Source: Thermocrinis sp. (GTDB taxonomy: Bacteria > Aquificota > Aquificia > Aquificales > Aquificaceae). Taken from it: a stretch of DNA of 6,958 nt. Below, piece by piece: positions 1 to 5,965 of this stretch. Position numbers and translations under genes: made by a program. Position 1 is the stretch's first letter; each line of letters starts with the position of its first letter. Below the pieces are notes generated by a model that worked only from the letters and a program-made list of their open reading frames with translations, was not told the origin of the DNA and ran no database searches. The stretch lies in assembly GCA_022759285.1 (NCBI GenBank), contig JAEMPM010000121.1, positions 1 to 6,958 on the forward strand, in the 5' to 3' direction.

Positions 1-7
1 CAGCCTC

Positions 8-36
8 TTGACCAACAATTCAGTCTGTGGTATTCT
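8..36 (+). promoter_or_regulatory. Candidate sigma-70-type promoter for rlpA
   Basis: TTGACC at 8-13 (5 of 6 to the -35 consensus) is followed after exactly 17 nt by TATTCT at 31-36 (4 of 6 to the -10 consensus). A start about 7 nt past the -10 falls at 43-44, which is the A of the rlpA ATG or the base before it. This implies a leaderless or nearly leaderless mRNA, and fits the absence of a clear Shine-Dalgarno before that ATG. The match is by eye and could be chance. Confidence 0.45.
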
Positions 37-43
37 TTTTGCT

Positions 44-448
44 ATGGGGAGGTGGTTTCTTGTCCTCTGCCTTGCCCTTGGCTTTTCTTACGCCCAAGAG
101 TGCAAGGTTTTAGAGGGCTATGCCTCCTGGTATGGCGAAAAGCTCCACAAAAGAAAAGCTTCTAGCGGAGAAAGCTTTGATAAATTCAAATACACCGCTG
201 CCTCAAACTACTTTAGCATGCATGAATATCTTTTGGTGAAAAACTTAGAAAACGGGAAAGAAGTAGTGGTTAGGGTTAATGATAAGGGACCACGCAAAAA
301 GGGCAGAATCATAGACTTATCAAAGTCTGCGGCGGAAAAGCTCGAAATGCTCAAAAAGGGAGTGGCAAAGGTTCAGGTAATTCCCTTGCACTGCGTAGCA
401 AAGGATGACCAAGAGGAAGTAATAGCGGACCTTATAAGGACCGATTGA
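44..448 (+). CDS. rlpA: Short exported RlpA-like double-psi beta-barrel protein
   Basis: This 134-residue protein belongs to the RlpA family, envelope proteins of which some are lytic transglycosylases that cut peptidoglycan strands lacking stem peptides. Residues 1-17 form a signal peptide (a hydrophobic run from W4, ending S-Y-A before Q18), so the product is probably exported and cleaved by signal peptidase I; no lipobox is seen. The double-psi beta-barrel follows: GYASWYG at 25-31, SGE with E43, F-D with D46, TAAS at 51-54, and VNDKGP with D80, then GRIIDLS. In typical RlpA the fourth residue of TAAH is a His thought to help catalysis; here it is Ser54. There is no SPOR domain, so no obvious septal targeting. 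Cys20 and Cys117 flank the barrel and could form a disulfide. I chose the ATG at 44 because the signal peptide starts there; an in-frame TTG at 8 would put 12 residues in front of it. The gene converges on the radical SAM gene and overlaps its end by 17 bp. Confidence 0.85.
   Translation: MGRWFLVLCLALGFSYAQECKVLEGYASWYGEKLHKRKASSGESFDKFKYTAASNYFSMHEYLLVKNLENGKEVVVRVNDKGPRKKGRIIDLSKSAAEKLEMLKKGVAKVQVIPLHCVAKDDQEEVIADLIRTD
426..443. repeat. Imperfect 18-bp palindrome at convergent gene ends
   Basis: The sequence CGG-A-CCTTATAAGG-A-CCG contains a perfect 10-bp palindrome at 430-439, flanked on each side by an unpaired A and then CGG/CCG arms. It sits across the 17-bp overlap of the rlpA and radical SAM stop regions. 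It could form a small hairpin (3 bp, A-A mismatch, 3 bp, TATA loop) in either transcript. Neither strand carries a T-run after it, so it is not a standard intrinsic terminator. It may instead be an RNA-end protecting hairpin or chance. Confidence 0.4.
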
Positions 449-1232
449 CCAAGAGTGTTCCACAACCTCCAAGTTTGTCCTTTCTGTATCTAGTGGAAAG
501 GGAAACCTTTATACCCTGAGCCTTTAAAGTCAAAAAAGCTCTTTCATATTCCTCTGGAGATGGCGCCTCAAAGTCAGGTTTTGTGGAGTTATAGTAAAGA
601 AGCACTGCCCTCAAGCTCAGTTCTTTGACAAGCCTTGAGAACTCCAAAAGTTCTTCCTCTGTGTCGTTTATGCCCTTTATAAGCAAATACGCCAAGGCAA
701 TCTTTTTTCTCTTGCTTGAACTGAGCTCTTTGAGGGAATGTTTCAGTGTGCTGATCAGCTTCTCAAGGCTTCCTCCATGAGGAATTAGAAGTTTTCTTTT
801 TTCCTCCCTTACTGTATGTATAGATATGGTTACACCATTGTGGGGAAGACTAAGCAGCATGGGCAATTTTTCCGTGGGGAAGCCGGTGGTGTAAAAGGAA
901 ACCTTTAGCCCCTCTTCTTTTAACATCCAAAAAGCTTCTTGAACGTTCGTGTAGTTCATCAACGGCTCCCCGATACCCGACATTGCTATTCTCTTTATTG
1001 GGAGCCTATCCTTTAAAAGCTTGTATTGGGAGTATATTTCCTCTGCGGAAAGGTTTCTCAGTAGCCCCTTTGAACCTGAAAGACAGAAGGGACATCCCAA
1101 CGCACAACCCACCTGTGTGGAAATGCAGAGGGTGTCTCCCCTGTAAAAAACCGACTCAATTCTTGATCCATCCTCCAACTCAAACAAAAACAATCGGTTT
1201 AATTCACTCTGTAGCTCCAACAGAAGCCTCAT
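432..1232 (-). CDS. RlmN/Cfr-family radical SAM protein, short form
   Basis: RlmN enzymes use radical SAM chemistry to methylate C2 of an adenine (A2503 of 23S rRNA, A37 of some tRNAs). This 266-residue protein has the cluster motif C43-x3-C47-x2-C50, with C36 seven residues before it, and C257 in GGCG near the end; these match the three cluster ligands, C118 and the methyl-carrying C355 of E. coli RlmN. Other family marks are GIGEPLMNY at 86-94, SIHT at 137-140, GINDTEEE at 187-194, and N215 followed by PDFEAPS, as in RlmN. RlmN is usually about 340-390 residues; here only 35 residues precede C36, so the N-terminal helical domain used in RNA binding is missing. The start is well supported: AAGGGTGA lies 8 nt before the ATG, inside the end of ricT (29-nt overlap). 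It is the last gene of the minus-strand cluster. It may be a genuine compact RlmN or a paralogue with another RNA substrate; I leave the symbol blank for that reason. Confidence 0.85.
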   Translation of the reverse strand: MRLLLELQSELNRLFLFELEDGSRIESVFYRGDTLCISTQVGCALGCPFCLSGSKGLLRNLSAEEIYSQYKLLKDRLPIKRIAMSGIGEPLMNYTNVQEAFWMLKEEGLKVSFYTTGFPTEKLPMLLSLPHNGVTISIHTVREEKRKLLIPHGGSLEKLISTLKHSLKELSSSKRKKIALAYLLIKGINDTEEELLEFSRLVKELSLRAVLLYYNSTKPDFEAPSPEEYERAFLTLKAQGIKVSLSTRYRKDKLGGCGTLLVNRSL

Positions 1233-2070
1233 GGTCTATGCTCACCCTTCTACAGCATGCAGGACACGCCCTGCAATGCTCTAAAGCCCTTTCGTAATGG
1301 TTGGGCAGAAGGTCCTTCAAGGGTACCTCAATTTTCTTTCCTTCCCTTTCCAACAGGGCATAACCTCGTAGTGGTTCCACAAAAACTAAGTTGTATTCAC
1401 TTCCCTTGTAGCATATAGAAGTACCTACATCGGGCAGGATCTCTTTTATCAAGTAGTTTTCCCGTTCGTAAGCTAAACAACACAAGAGCCTTCCGCAAGG
1501 TCCGGTAAATTTGGAGGGAGACAGGGGAAGGTTCTGAAGGTGTATATCGTGTACATAAACGGAATCCATTTTTTCTACAAACTTTGCACAGCAGACATCA
1601 TTACCGCAGTTCCCAAGCCAACCCATCATCTGAACTGCATCCCTGACCCCTATCTGCCTCATTTCTACGCGCCTTCTTACGTATCTTGCCAGATCCCTTA
1701 CCAAAGCCCTAAAATCTACCCTTTGCTCTGCAATATAGTAAAAGAACACCTTGGATCCATCCAAGGGAATGTAGGTTTTTAAGAGTTTCATCTCCAAGTT
1801 ATGTTCTTTTATCTTTTTCTTACAGAGTTCGTGGAATTCTTTCGCACGTTCTTCGTTTTCTTTAGCTTTTCTTTTATCCTCTTCCGTTGCCTTTCTTAGA
1901 AAGGTCACCTTCGAAGACAGCCCTTCCTTTGAATAACCAAGAACTTCTACCAACTCTTCTCCCTTTTCAGAGCTGACAACCACCAACTCTCCCCTCTGAA
2001 CATTCTCTCTAGCTCCATCCACTTCTACGATCTTCCTAGTGTCCTGATAGCGCGCCTTTATACGAAGCAT
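1204..2070 (-). CDS. ricT: PSP1-domain protein, RicT/YaaT family
   Basis: The 288-residue protein matches the PSP1/RicT family. In Bacillus subtilis RicT (YaaT) works with RicA and RicF in an iron-sulfur complex that helps RNase Y mature selected mRNAs. Residues 1-60 form the small N-terminal barrel; 61-93 are a charged, Lys/Glu-rich helix, probably coiled coil. The core from about 94 contains the family motifs RVDFRALVRDLA (117-128) and EMRQIGVRD (136-144), then two cysteine motifs: C155-G-x3-C160-C161 and C192-G-x3-C197-C198. An additional cluster, C266-x2-C269-x2-C272-C273, lies near the C-terminus. The start has a strong Shine-Dalgarno (AAGGGGG, 8 nt upstream). The gene overlaps holB by 35 nt and the radical SAM gene by 29 nt; holB followed by ricT is also the order in Bacillus, which supports both calls. 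The role as an RNase Y partner is transferred from Bacillus and is not shown by this sequence. Confidence 0.9.
   Translation of the reverse strand: MLRIKARYQDTRKIVEVDGARENVQRGELVVVSSEKGEELVEVLGYSKEGLSSKVTFLRKATEEDKRKAKENEERAKEFHELCKKKIKEHNLEMKLLKTYIPLDGSKVFFYYIAEQRVDFRALVRDLARYVRRRVEMRQIGVRDAVQMMGWLGNCGNDVCCAKFVEKMDSVYVHDIHLQNLPLSPSKFTGPCGRLLCCLAYERENYLIKEILPDVGTSICYKGSEYNLVFVEPLRGYALLEREGKKIEVPLKDLLPNHYERALEHCRACPACCRRVSIDHEASVGATE
1242..1249 (-). promoter_or_regulatory. Ribosome binding site for the short radical SAM gene
   Basis: AAGGGTGA lies 8 nt before the ATG at 1232 and within ricT. It decides the start and argues that the missing N-terminal domain of the radical SAM protein is real rather than a start-calling error. 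Confidence 0.6.
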
Positions 2071-2974
2071 TTTTATCGCCCCCTTTTAAATAAAGGTAAA
2101 ACAATGTGAGCTTTAAGTTAATACCTTTGCCCAGATACTCCATCGTAAAGTGTACCCTATCAAGCATAAGTTTGTACCTTTCATCCCGCTCTTGTAGATA
2201 TTTTTTGTGGATCAAACTCGATAGGATCTTAAGAAATAAGAGCTTATCCTCCGTGCTCCAGTCTTCCAGCTTGTTGGCTAATTTAAAGAGACTGACCCAA
2301 TCTAACTGCCAAAACTTCAGTGCAGTTTCCACTATCTCTTTCTTTTCTCTCAGACTTTCAAGTAAGACAAGACTGCCCTCCGAAAGCTCCAAAAGAAGAT
2401 CATCATTTATACCTGTCCTTTGGGCAAGCTCCTCTTTTGTAAGGGGTGGAACTTCTAACATAAAACACCTTGACTTTATGGTAGGTAATATGCTGTTTAG
2501 ATTATGTGAAACAAGAATAAAGTGGGTGTCTAAGGGAGGCTCTTCTAAAACTTTTAGCAGAGCATTTTGGGCGTAAGGGTTCATGGTGTCTGCGTTATAT
2601 ATAACAACCACCTTTTTGTGAGACAGAGCAGGTTTTATATAAACAAAATCTTTAACAGCTCTAATCTGATCCACCTTTATCTCTGTCTTTTCGGGCTTGA
2701 GATAGATAAAGTCCGGGTGGTCCCCTTGAAGATAAACAAATTTATCGTCCTCATATACTTTTAGCTTTTCTTCTGGCTGGGAGAAAAAGTCCTTCAGAAG
2801 ACGGCAGGATTCACAAACTCCGCAGGCTGGATACTGGGACTTCAAGCACAGCAAAGCCTTGGAGAGTTCAAAGGCAATTTCCCGCTTTCCTATTCCTTCT
2901 TTTCCATAAAAAAGTAAGGCTTGAGGTACCCGGTTTTGCCTGAACATTCTTTCCAAAAAAGTTTGCAGTTTCAT
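2036..2974 (-). CDS. holB: DNA polymerase III delta-prime subunit
   Basis: The delta-prime subunit is part of the clamp loader that places the beta sliding clamp on primed DNA. The 312-residue protein has the AAA+ fold of the family: the P-loop GKEGIGKR at 24-31 (with R31 where an ATP-binding loader has Ser/Thr, common in delta-prime), a zinc module formed by C43, C51, C54 and C57, the Walker B-like strand VVVIYNAD ending at D129, the signature NALLKVLEEPP at 137-147, and the SRC motif at 168-170 (S168, R169, C170), which supplies the arginine finger to a neighbouring subunit. Residues from about 215 form the helical C-terminal collar domain. Between the zinc module and HPDF (86-89) there is a stretch of nearly 30 residues that looks longer than usual. 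The ATG overlaps the folE stop as ATGA and has AGGAAAG 8 nt upstream, so translation is probably coupled to folE. Confidence 0.92.
   Translation of the reverse strand: MKLQTFLERMFRQNRVPQALLFYGKEGIGKREIAFELSKALLCLKSQYPACGVCESCRLLKDFFSQPEEKLKVYEDDKFVYLQGDHPDFIYLKPEKTEIKVDQIRAVKDFVYIKPALSHKKVVVIYNADTMNPYAQNALLKVLEEPPLDTHFILVSHNLNSILPTIKSRCFMLEVPPLTKEELAQRTGINDDLLLELSEGSLVLLESLREKKEIVETALKFWQLDWVSLFKLANKLEDWSTEDKLLFLKILSSLIHKKYLQERDERYKLMLDRVHFTMEYLGKGINLKLTLFYLYLKGGDKNASYKGALSGH
2079..2085 (-). promoter_or_regulatory. Ribosome binding site for ricT
   Basis: AAGGGGG ends 8 nt before the ricT ATG at 2070 and lies within the holB coding region. It sets the ricT start and so the 35-nt overlap with holB. 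Confidence 0.65.
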
Positions 2975-3531
2975 TGGTCAGACTTTCCTATTAGCTTGAG
3001 AAACTCTTCCCGTGTGCGCAGGTCAGAGAGGAATATACCCCGAAGGGCTGAAGTAGTTGTAATATGCCCTGGGGACATCACCCCTCTCATGGACATGCAT
3101 AAGTGCTCCATTTCCAAGACCACTGCCACACCCTTTGGCTTTAACTGCTCCATCAAAAAGTCTGCAATTTGGTTTGTAAGCCTTTCTTGAACTTGAGGTC
3201 GGAGGGCAAAGGCTCGAACCGTTCGAATGAGCTTTGAAAGACCGCAAACTATACCGTTGGGTATGTACGCTATGTGTGCCTTCCCAAAGAAGGGCAAAAG
3301 GTGATGCTCGCACAGGCTATATATATTTATGTCCTTAACCAAAACCATTTCGTTGTAATCCCCAAACTCCTCAAACAGCTTAAAATTGAAGGACCTTTGG
3401 CGATCAAATTCCTCCCACATACGGGCTACCCGCTCGGGTGTTTCTTTTAATCCTTCTCTATCTGGGTCTTCTCCTATTGCCTCCAGAAAGAGCCTTATAG
3501 CGTGCTTTAATTTCTCTTTATCTACAGCCAT
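2971..3531 (-). CDS. folE: GTP cyclohydrolase I
   Basis: FolE converts GTP to 7,8-dihydroneopterin triphosphate and formate, the first step towards folate and, by a branch, 7-deazaguanine compounds such as queuosine. The 186-residue protein is of normal length for the compact bacterial form. Visible family marks are the N-terminal helix with GLKETPERVARMW (27-39), the zinc site CEHHLLPF with C74 and H77, catalytic-site His76, GLSKL at 97-101, RPQVQERLTNQI (111-122), and the closing zinc ligand C145 in HLCMSMRGV with H143 before it. All three zinc ligands (C74, H77, C145) are present, so it should be a zinc-dependent FolE rather than the metal-flexible FolE2 type. It starts 10 nt inside the end of tkt with the strongest Shine-Dalgarno in the window (AAGGAGG, 8 nt upstream), and ends in the ATGA overlap with holB. 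Confidence 0.96.
   Translation of the reverse strand: MAVDKEKLKHAIRLFLEAIGEDPDREGLKETPERVARMWEEFDRQRSFNFKLFEEFGDYNEMVLVKDINIYSLCEHHLLPFFGKAHIAYIPNGIVCGLSKLIRTVRAFALRPQVQERLTNQIADFLMEQLKPKGVAVVLEMEHLCMSMRGVMSPGHITTTSALRGIFLSDLRTREEFLKLIGKSDQ
2983..2989 (-). promoter_or_regulatory. Ribosome binding site for holB
   Basis: AGGAAAG lies 8 nt before the holB ATG, inside the last codons of folE. It supports the ATGA stop-start overlap. Confidence 0.55.
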
Positions 3532-5510
3532 TCCTTGATCCTCCTTGCAATTTTTTCTGGACTAAAGCCAAAGTAGTCCATGAGAACATCACCGGGTGCG
3601 GATTTTCCAAACTCTTCAAGGGTGATCAAAAGGCCATCCATTCCAACAAATTTATGCCAAAGCAATCCTCTTCCTGCTTCCACCGCTACCCGTTTTTTGA
3701 CCTCGGGTGCAAGAATATAGTCTTTATACTCCTTTGGCTGGTGTTCAAAGACTTCAAAGGAAAAGACGTTTACCACCCTTACCTTTATGCCTTCCTTCTC
3801 TAAAATCTCCTTTGCCATCAAGGATGGATAAACCTCCGAGCCAGAGGCAAAGACTATCACATCGGGTGTTCCCTCCGTGTCCGCTATCACATAGGCTCCC
3901 TTCAGTGCAGACCAGTGGGAGGCGTATTTTTGGCGGTCTATAACAGGGACCTTTTGTCTTGTAAGGATTATTGCGGTAGGTCCATCCTTTCTTTTTAGGG
4001 CTATGTGCCAGGCCACGCTAACCTCGTTGGGGTCCGCAGGCCTGAGAACCCAAAGGTTTGGAATGAGTCTCAAGGATGAAAGCTGTTCCACCGGTTGATG
4101 GGTAGGTCCGTCCTCTCCAAGCCCAATGGAGTCGTGGGTGAAAACATAAATGACTTGCAAGCGGGACAGGGAAGCCATCCTTATGGAAGGTCTCATGTAA
4201 TCGGAGAACACCAAGAAGGTACCACCGTATGGAATAATACCACCATGGTATGCCATGCCGTTGAGAATGGCCCCCATGGCATGCTCTCTAACTCCAAAGT
4301 GTAGGTTCCTACCTTGTGGGAAGTCTCCCTCTCCGTGAAGGTAGGTGTTGTTGGATTCCGAAAGGTCTGCAGAACCTCCAAAGAGGGTGGGAATTACCTT
4401 TGATATGGATGCCAAGACCTTACCGCTCGCCTGACGGGTTGCCATGGCATCCTTGAACTCGGGCAACAGTTCTCTGTAATCCTCATCCCAATCTTTGTTC
4501 AAAGACTTTTCCAGAAGTCTTGCCAACTCTGGATAGCTTTCTTTGTACTTCTCAAAGAGGATGCTCCATTCCATTTCCAAAAGCTCGCCCTTTTTTACTT
4601 TCTCCTCTCTGTAGCTCCACACCTCCTCGGGAACAAAGAACTCCTCTTCAGGCCATTCAAAATTTTTCTTAGTTTGCAGGGCCAGTTCCTTTCCAAGGGG
4701 TGCGCCGTGGGCACTGGCATTATCCTGCTTTGGAGAGCCATAAGCCAAATGAGTTCGGACAGATATAAAAGATGGTTTTTCTCCTTGCTCCATCGCCCTC
4801 CTTATAGCCTTTTCCAATTCCGCCAAATCGTAGCCGTCCTCCACCTCCTGTACAAACCAGCCCGACGCGTCAAACCTCTTTAGTACATCCTCCGACCAGG
4901 CTAAGGATGTGGGTCCATCTATGGATATTTTGTTGTTGTCCCATATAACTATTAGCTTGTTTAGTTTCCAATGTCCCGCCAGCTGGGCAACCTCACAGGA
5001 GATACCCTCCATGAGGTCCCCATCGCTCACAAGGGCAAAAGTGTAATGGTCTATTATGGGAAAACCTTCCCTGTTGAATTTGTCCGCAAGGAATTTCTCT
5101 GCCAAAGCCATGCCAACCGCGTTGCCAATGCCCTGTCCAAGGGGTCCAGTGGTTGCTTCTACCCCTGGTGTAAGAAAGCTCTCAGGGTGTCCTGGCGTTT
5201 TGCTACCGAGCTGTCTAAAGCCCTTTAGGTCCTCAAGGCTAAGCTCATAACCCATTACAAAGAGCAAAGAGTAAAGCATGGCGCTGGCATGTCCTGCGGA
5301 GAGTACAAAGCGATCCCTGTTGAACCACTTGGGGTTCTTTGGGTTAAACCTCAGGAATCTATCGTAGATTATGTAAGGAATGTGGCTTGCCCCAAGGGGC
5401 ATACCCGGATGTCCGGACTTTGCCCTTTCTACTTGGTCCAAGCTCAAGAATCTTATAGTATTTATCAAAAGCCAATCTCTTTCACTTGCGTTCTTAAAGT
5501 AGTCTCGCAT
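3522..5510 (-). CDS. tkt: Transketolase
   Basis: Transketolase moves two-carbon units between sugar phosphates using thiamine diphosphate and Mg2+, linking triose and hexose phosphates to ribose 5-phosphate and erythrose 4-phosphate. In an autotroph it would supply nucleotides and aromatic precursors. The 662-residue length equals that of classic transketolases. The thiamine diphosphate domain carries H34 in SGHPGMP, H74, H108, GPLGQG (122-127), and the metal-binding stretch from D163-G-D165 to N193; H268 in AHGAPLG is also kept. The pyrimidine domain has R359, S386, the catalytic glutamate E409 in VREHAMG, and GLGEDGPTHQP (463-473). The C-terminal domain runs from about 530. R359 and S386 fall at the same numbers as the phosphate-binding residues of the yeast enzyme. 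All key residues are present, so the enzyme should be active. The ATG has no visible Shine-Dalgarno; see the TATAAT element upstream. Confidence 0.97.
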   Translation of the reverse strand: MRDYFKNASERDWLLINTIRFLSLDQVERAKSGHPGMPLGASHIPYIIYDRFLRFNPKNPKWFNRDRFVLSAGHASAMLYSLLFVMGYELSLEDLKGFRQLGSKTPGHPESFLTPGVEATTGPLGQGIGNAVGMALAEKFLADKFNREGFPIIDHYTFALVSDGDLMEGISCEVAQLAGHWKLNKLIVIWDNNKISIDGPTSLAWSEDVLKRFDASGWFVQEVEDGYDLAELEKAIRRAMEQGEKPSFISVRTHLAYGSPKQDNASAHGAPLGKELALQTKKNFEWPEEEFFVPEEVWSYREEKVKKGELLEMEWSILFEKYKESYPELARLLEKSLNKDWDEDYRELLPEFKDAMATRQASGKVLASISKVIPTLFGGSADLSESNNTYLHGEGDFPQGRNLHFGVREHAMGAILNGMAYHGGIIPYGGTFLVFSDYMRPSIRMASLSRLQVIYVFTHDSIGLGEDGPTHQPVEQLSSLRLIPNLWVLRPADPNEVSVAWHIALKRKDGPTAIILTRQKVPVIDRQKYASHWSALKGAYVIADTEGTPDVIVFASGSEVYPSLMAKEILEKEGIKVRVVNVFSFEVFEHQPKEYKDYILAPEVKKRVAVEAGRGLLWHKFVGMDGLLITLEEFGKSAPGDVLMDYFGFSPEKIARRIKEWL
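3540..3546 (-). promoter_or_regulatory. Strong ribosome binding site for folE
   Basis: AAGGAGG lies 8 nt before the folE ATG at 3531, inside the end of tkt. It fixes the folE start and suggests efficient independent initiation despite the 10-nt overlap. Confidence 0.75.
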
Positions 5511-5517
5511 AGATTAG

Positions 5518-5523
5518 ATTATA
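5518..5523 (-). promoter_or_regulatory. Perfect TATAAT before tkt, candidate internal -10
   Basis: TATAAT on the minus strand includes bases of the ybeY stop codon and ends 7 nt before the tkt ATG at 5510, so initiation here would begin at or next to the ATG. No good -35 is seen: TTGTTT at 5545-5550 is 21 nt away, which is too far. The tkt ATG has no Shine-Dalgarno, which makes a leaderless mRNA plausible, but AT-rich chance is also possible. Confidence 0.3.
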
Positions 5524-5965
5524 AGGGCTTTTGAAGTCTCCTTAAAACAAACTCTTCCAGCTCAAAAAACTTCTTTTCCTCCTCTCCCCCAAGTTCATGG
5601 TCGTAGCCCAGAAGATGCACCAAACCATGCACCAAAAGTCTTTTTAGCTCTTCCTCCAAACTGTGGCCCAACTCCTGCGCCTGCCTTCTGGCGGTATCCA
5701 CCGAGATAACAATATCTCCAAGAATAAGCCAATCTTCCACTTTCTCACCTATAGGAAAGGAGAGTACATCGGTGGGTTTGTCTTTGTTCCTATAAAGCTT
5801 GTTTAATCTTTTTATCTGCACGTCGGAGACTAAGGCAATGCTGAGTTCTACTTTACTTAAGCCAAGAACCTCAAGGGCTCTGTGGGCTACTTTGCTCAGA
5901 AGTTTGCTTTCTACTCCTTTTACCTTTTTCTTGACCAGCACTCTGTTTTTTCTCATACTCTTCAT
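5519..5965 (-). CDS. ybeY: Endoribonuclease YbeY
   Basis: YbeY is a metal-dependent RNase involved in 16S rRNA 3'-end maturation and ribosome quality control in the cytoplasm. The 148-residue protein has the hallmark HGLVHLLGYDH with H113, H117 and H123, the zinc ligands of the family, and the conserved Y58-R59 and PTDVLSFP (64-71) upstream. Length is normal. The start is uncertain: the ATG at 5965 (Met1) and the ATG at 5956 (Met4) both have only weak purine stretches upstream (AAGGA about 12 nt before 5965; AAAGG about 12 nt before 5956). Either choice leaves a long overlap (95 or 86 nt) with the end of phoH. The phoH-ybeY pair is conserved widely in bacteria, which supports the call. The stop lies 8 nt before the tkt ATG. 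Confidence 0.95.
   Translation of the reverse strand: MKSMRKNRVLVKKKVKGVESKLLSKVAHRALEVLGLSKVELSIALVSDVQIKRLNKLYRNKDKPTDVLSFPIGEKVEDWLILGDIVISVDTARRQAQELGHSLEEELKRLLVHGLVHLLGYDHELGGEEEKKFFELEEFVLRRLQKPL

Noticed and set aside
8..43. TTG at 8 as the start of rlpA, adding 12 residues
   Set aside because: The ATG at 44 begins a clean signal peptide, and the TTG lies in a good -35 element.
426..448. Intrinsic terminator between rlpA and the radical SAM gene
   Set aside because: There is a weak hairpin, but no T-run follows it on either strand.
983..1297. Plus-strand open frame of about 104 codons
   Set aside because: It lies opposite the radical SAM and ricT genes, has no recognisable motifs, and is explained as a shadow of them.
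2106..2576. Plus-strand open frame of about 156 codons
   Set aside because: It lies opposite holB, whose motifs are clear; the Ser/Leu-rich translation is typical of antisense reading.
2882..2905. HolB P-loop with Arg instead of Ser/Thr as a sign of a broken gene
   Set aside because: Delta-prime subunits often do not bind ATP and vary here; the SRC motif, zinc cysteines and full length are intact.
3023..3313. Minus-strand open frame in another frame within folE
   Set aside because: The folE frame carries all zinc ligands and family motifs; this frame has none.
4971..5250. Two overlapping plus-strand open frames opposite tkt
   Set aside because: They are antisense to highly conserved thiamine diphosphate-binding sequence and have no motifs of their own.
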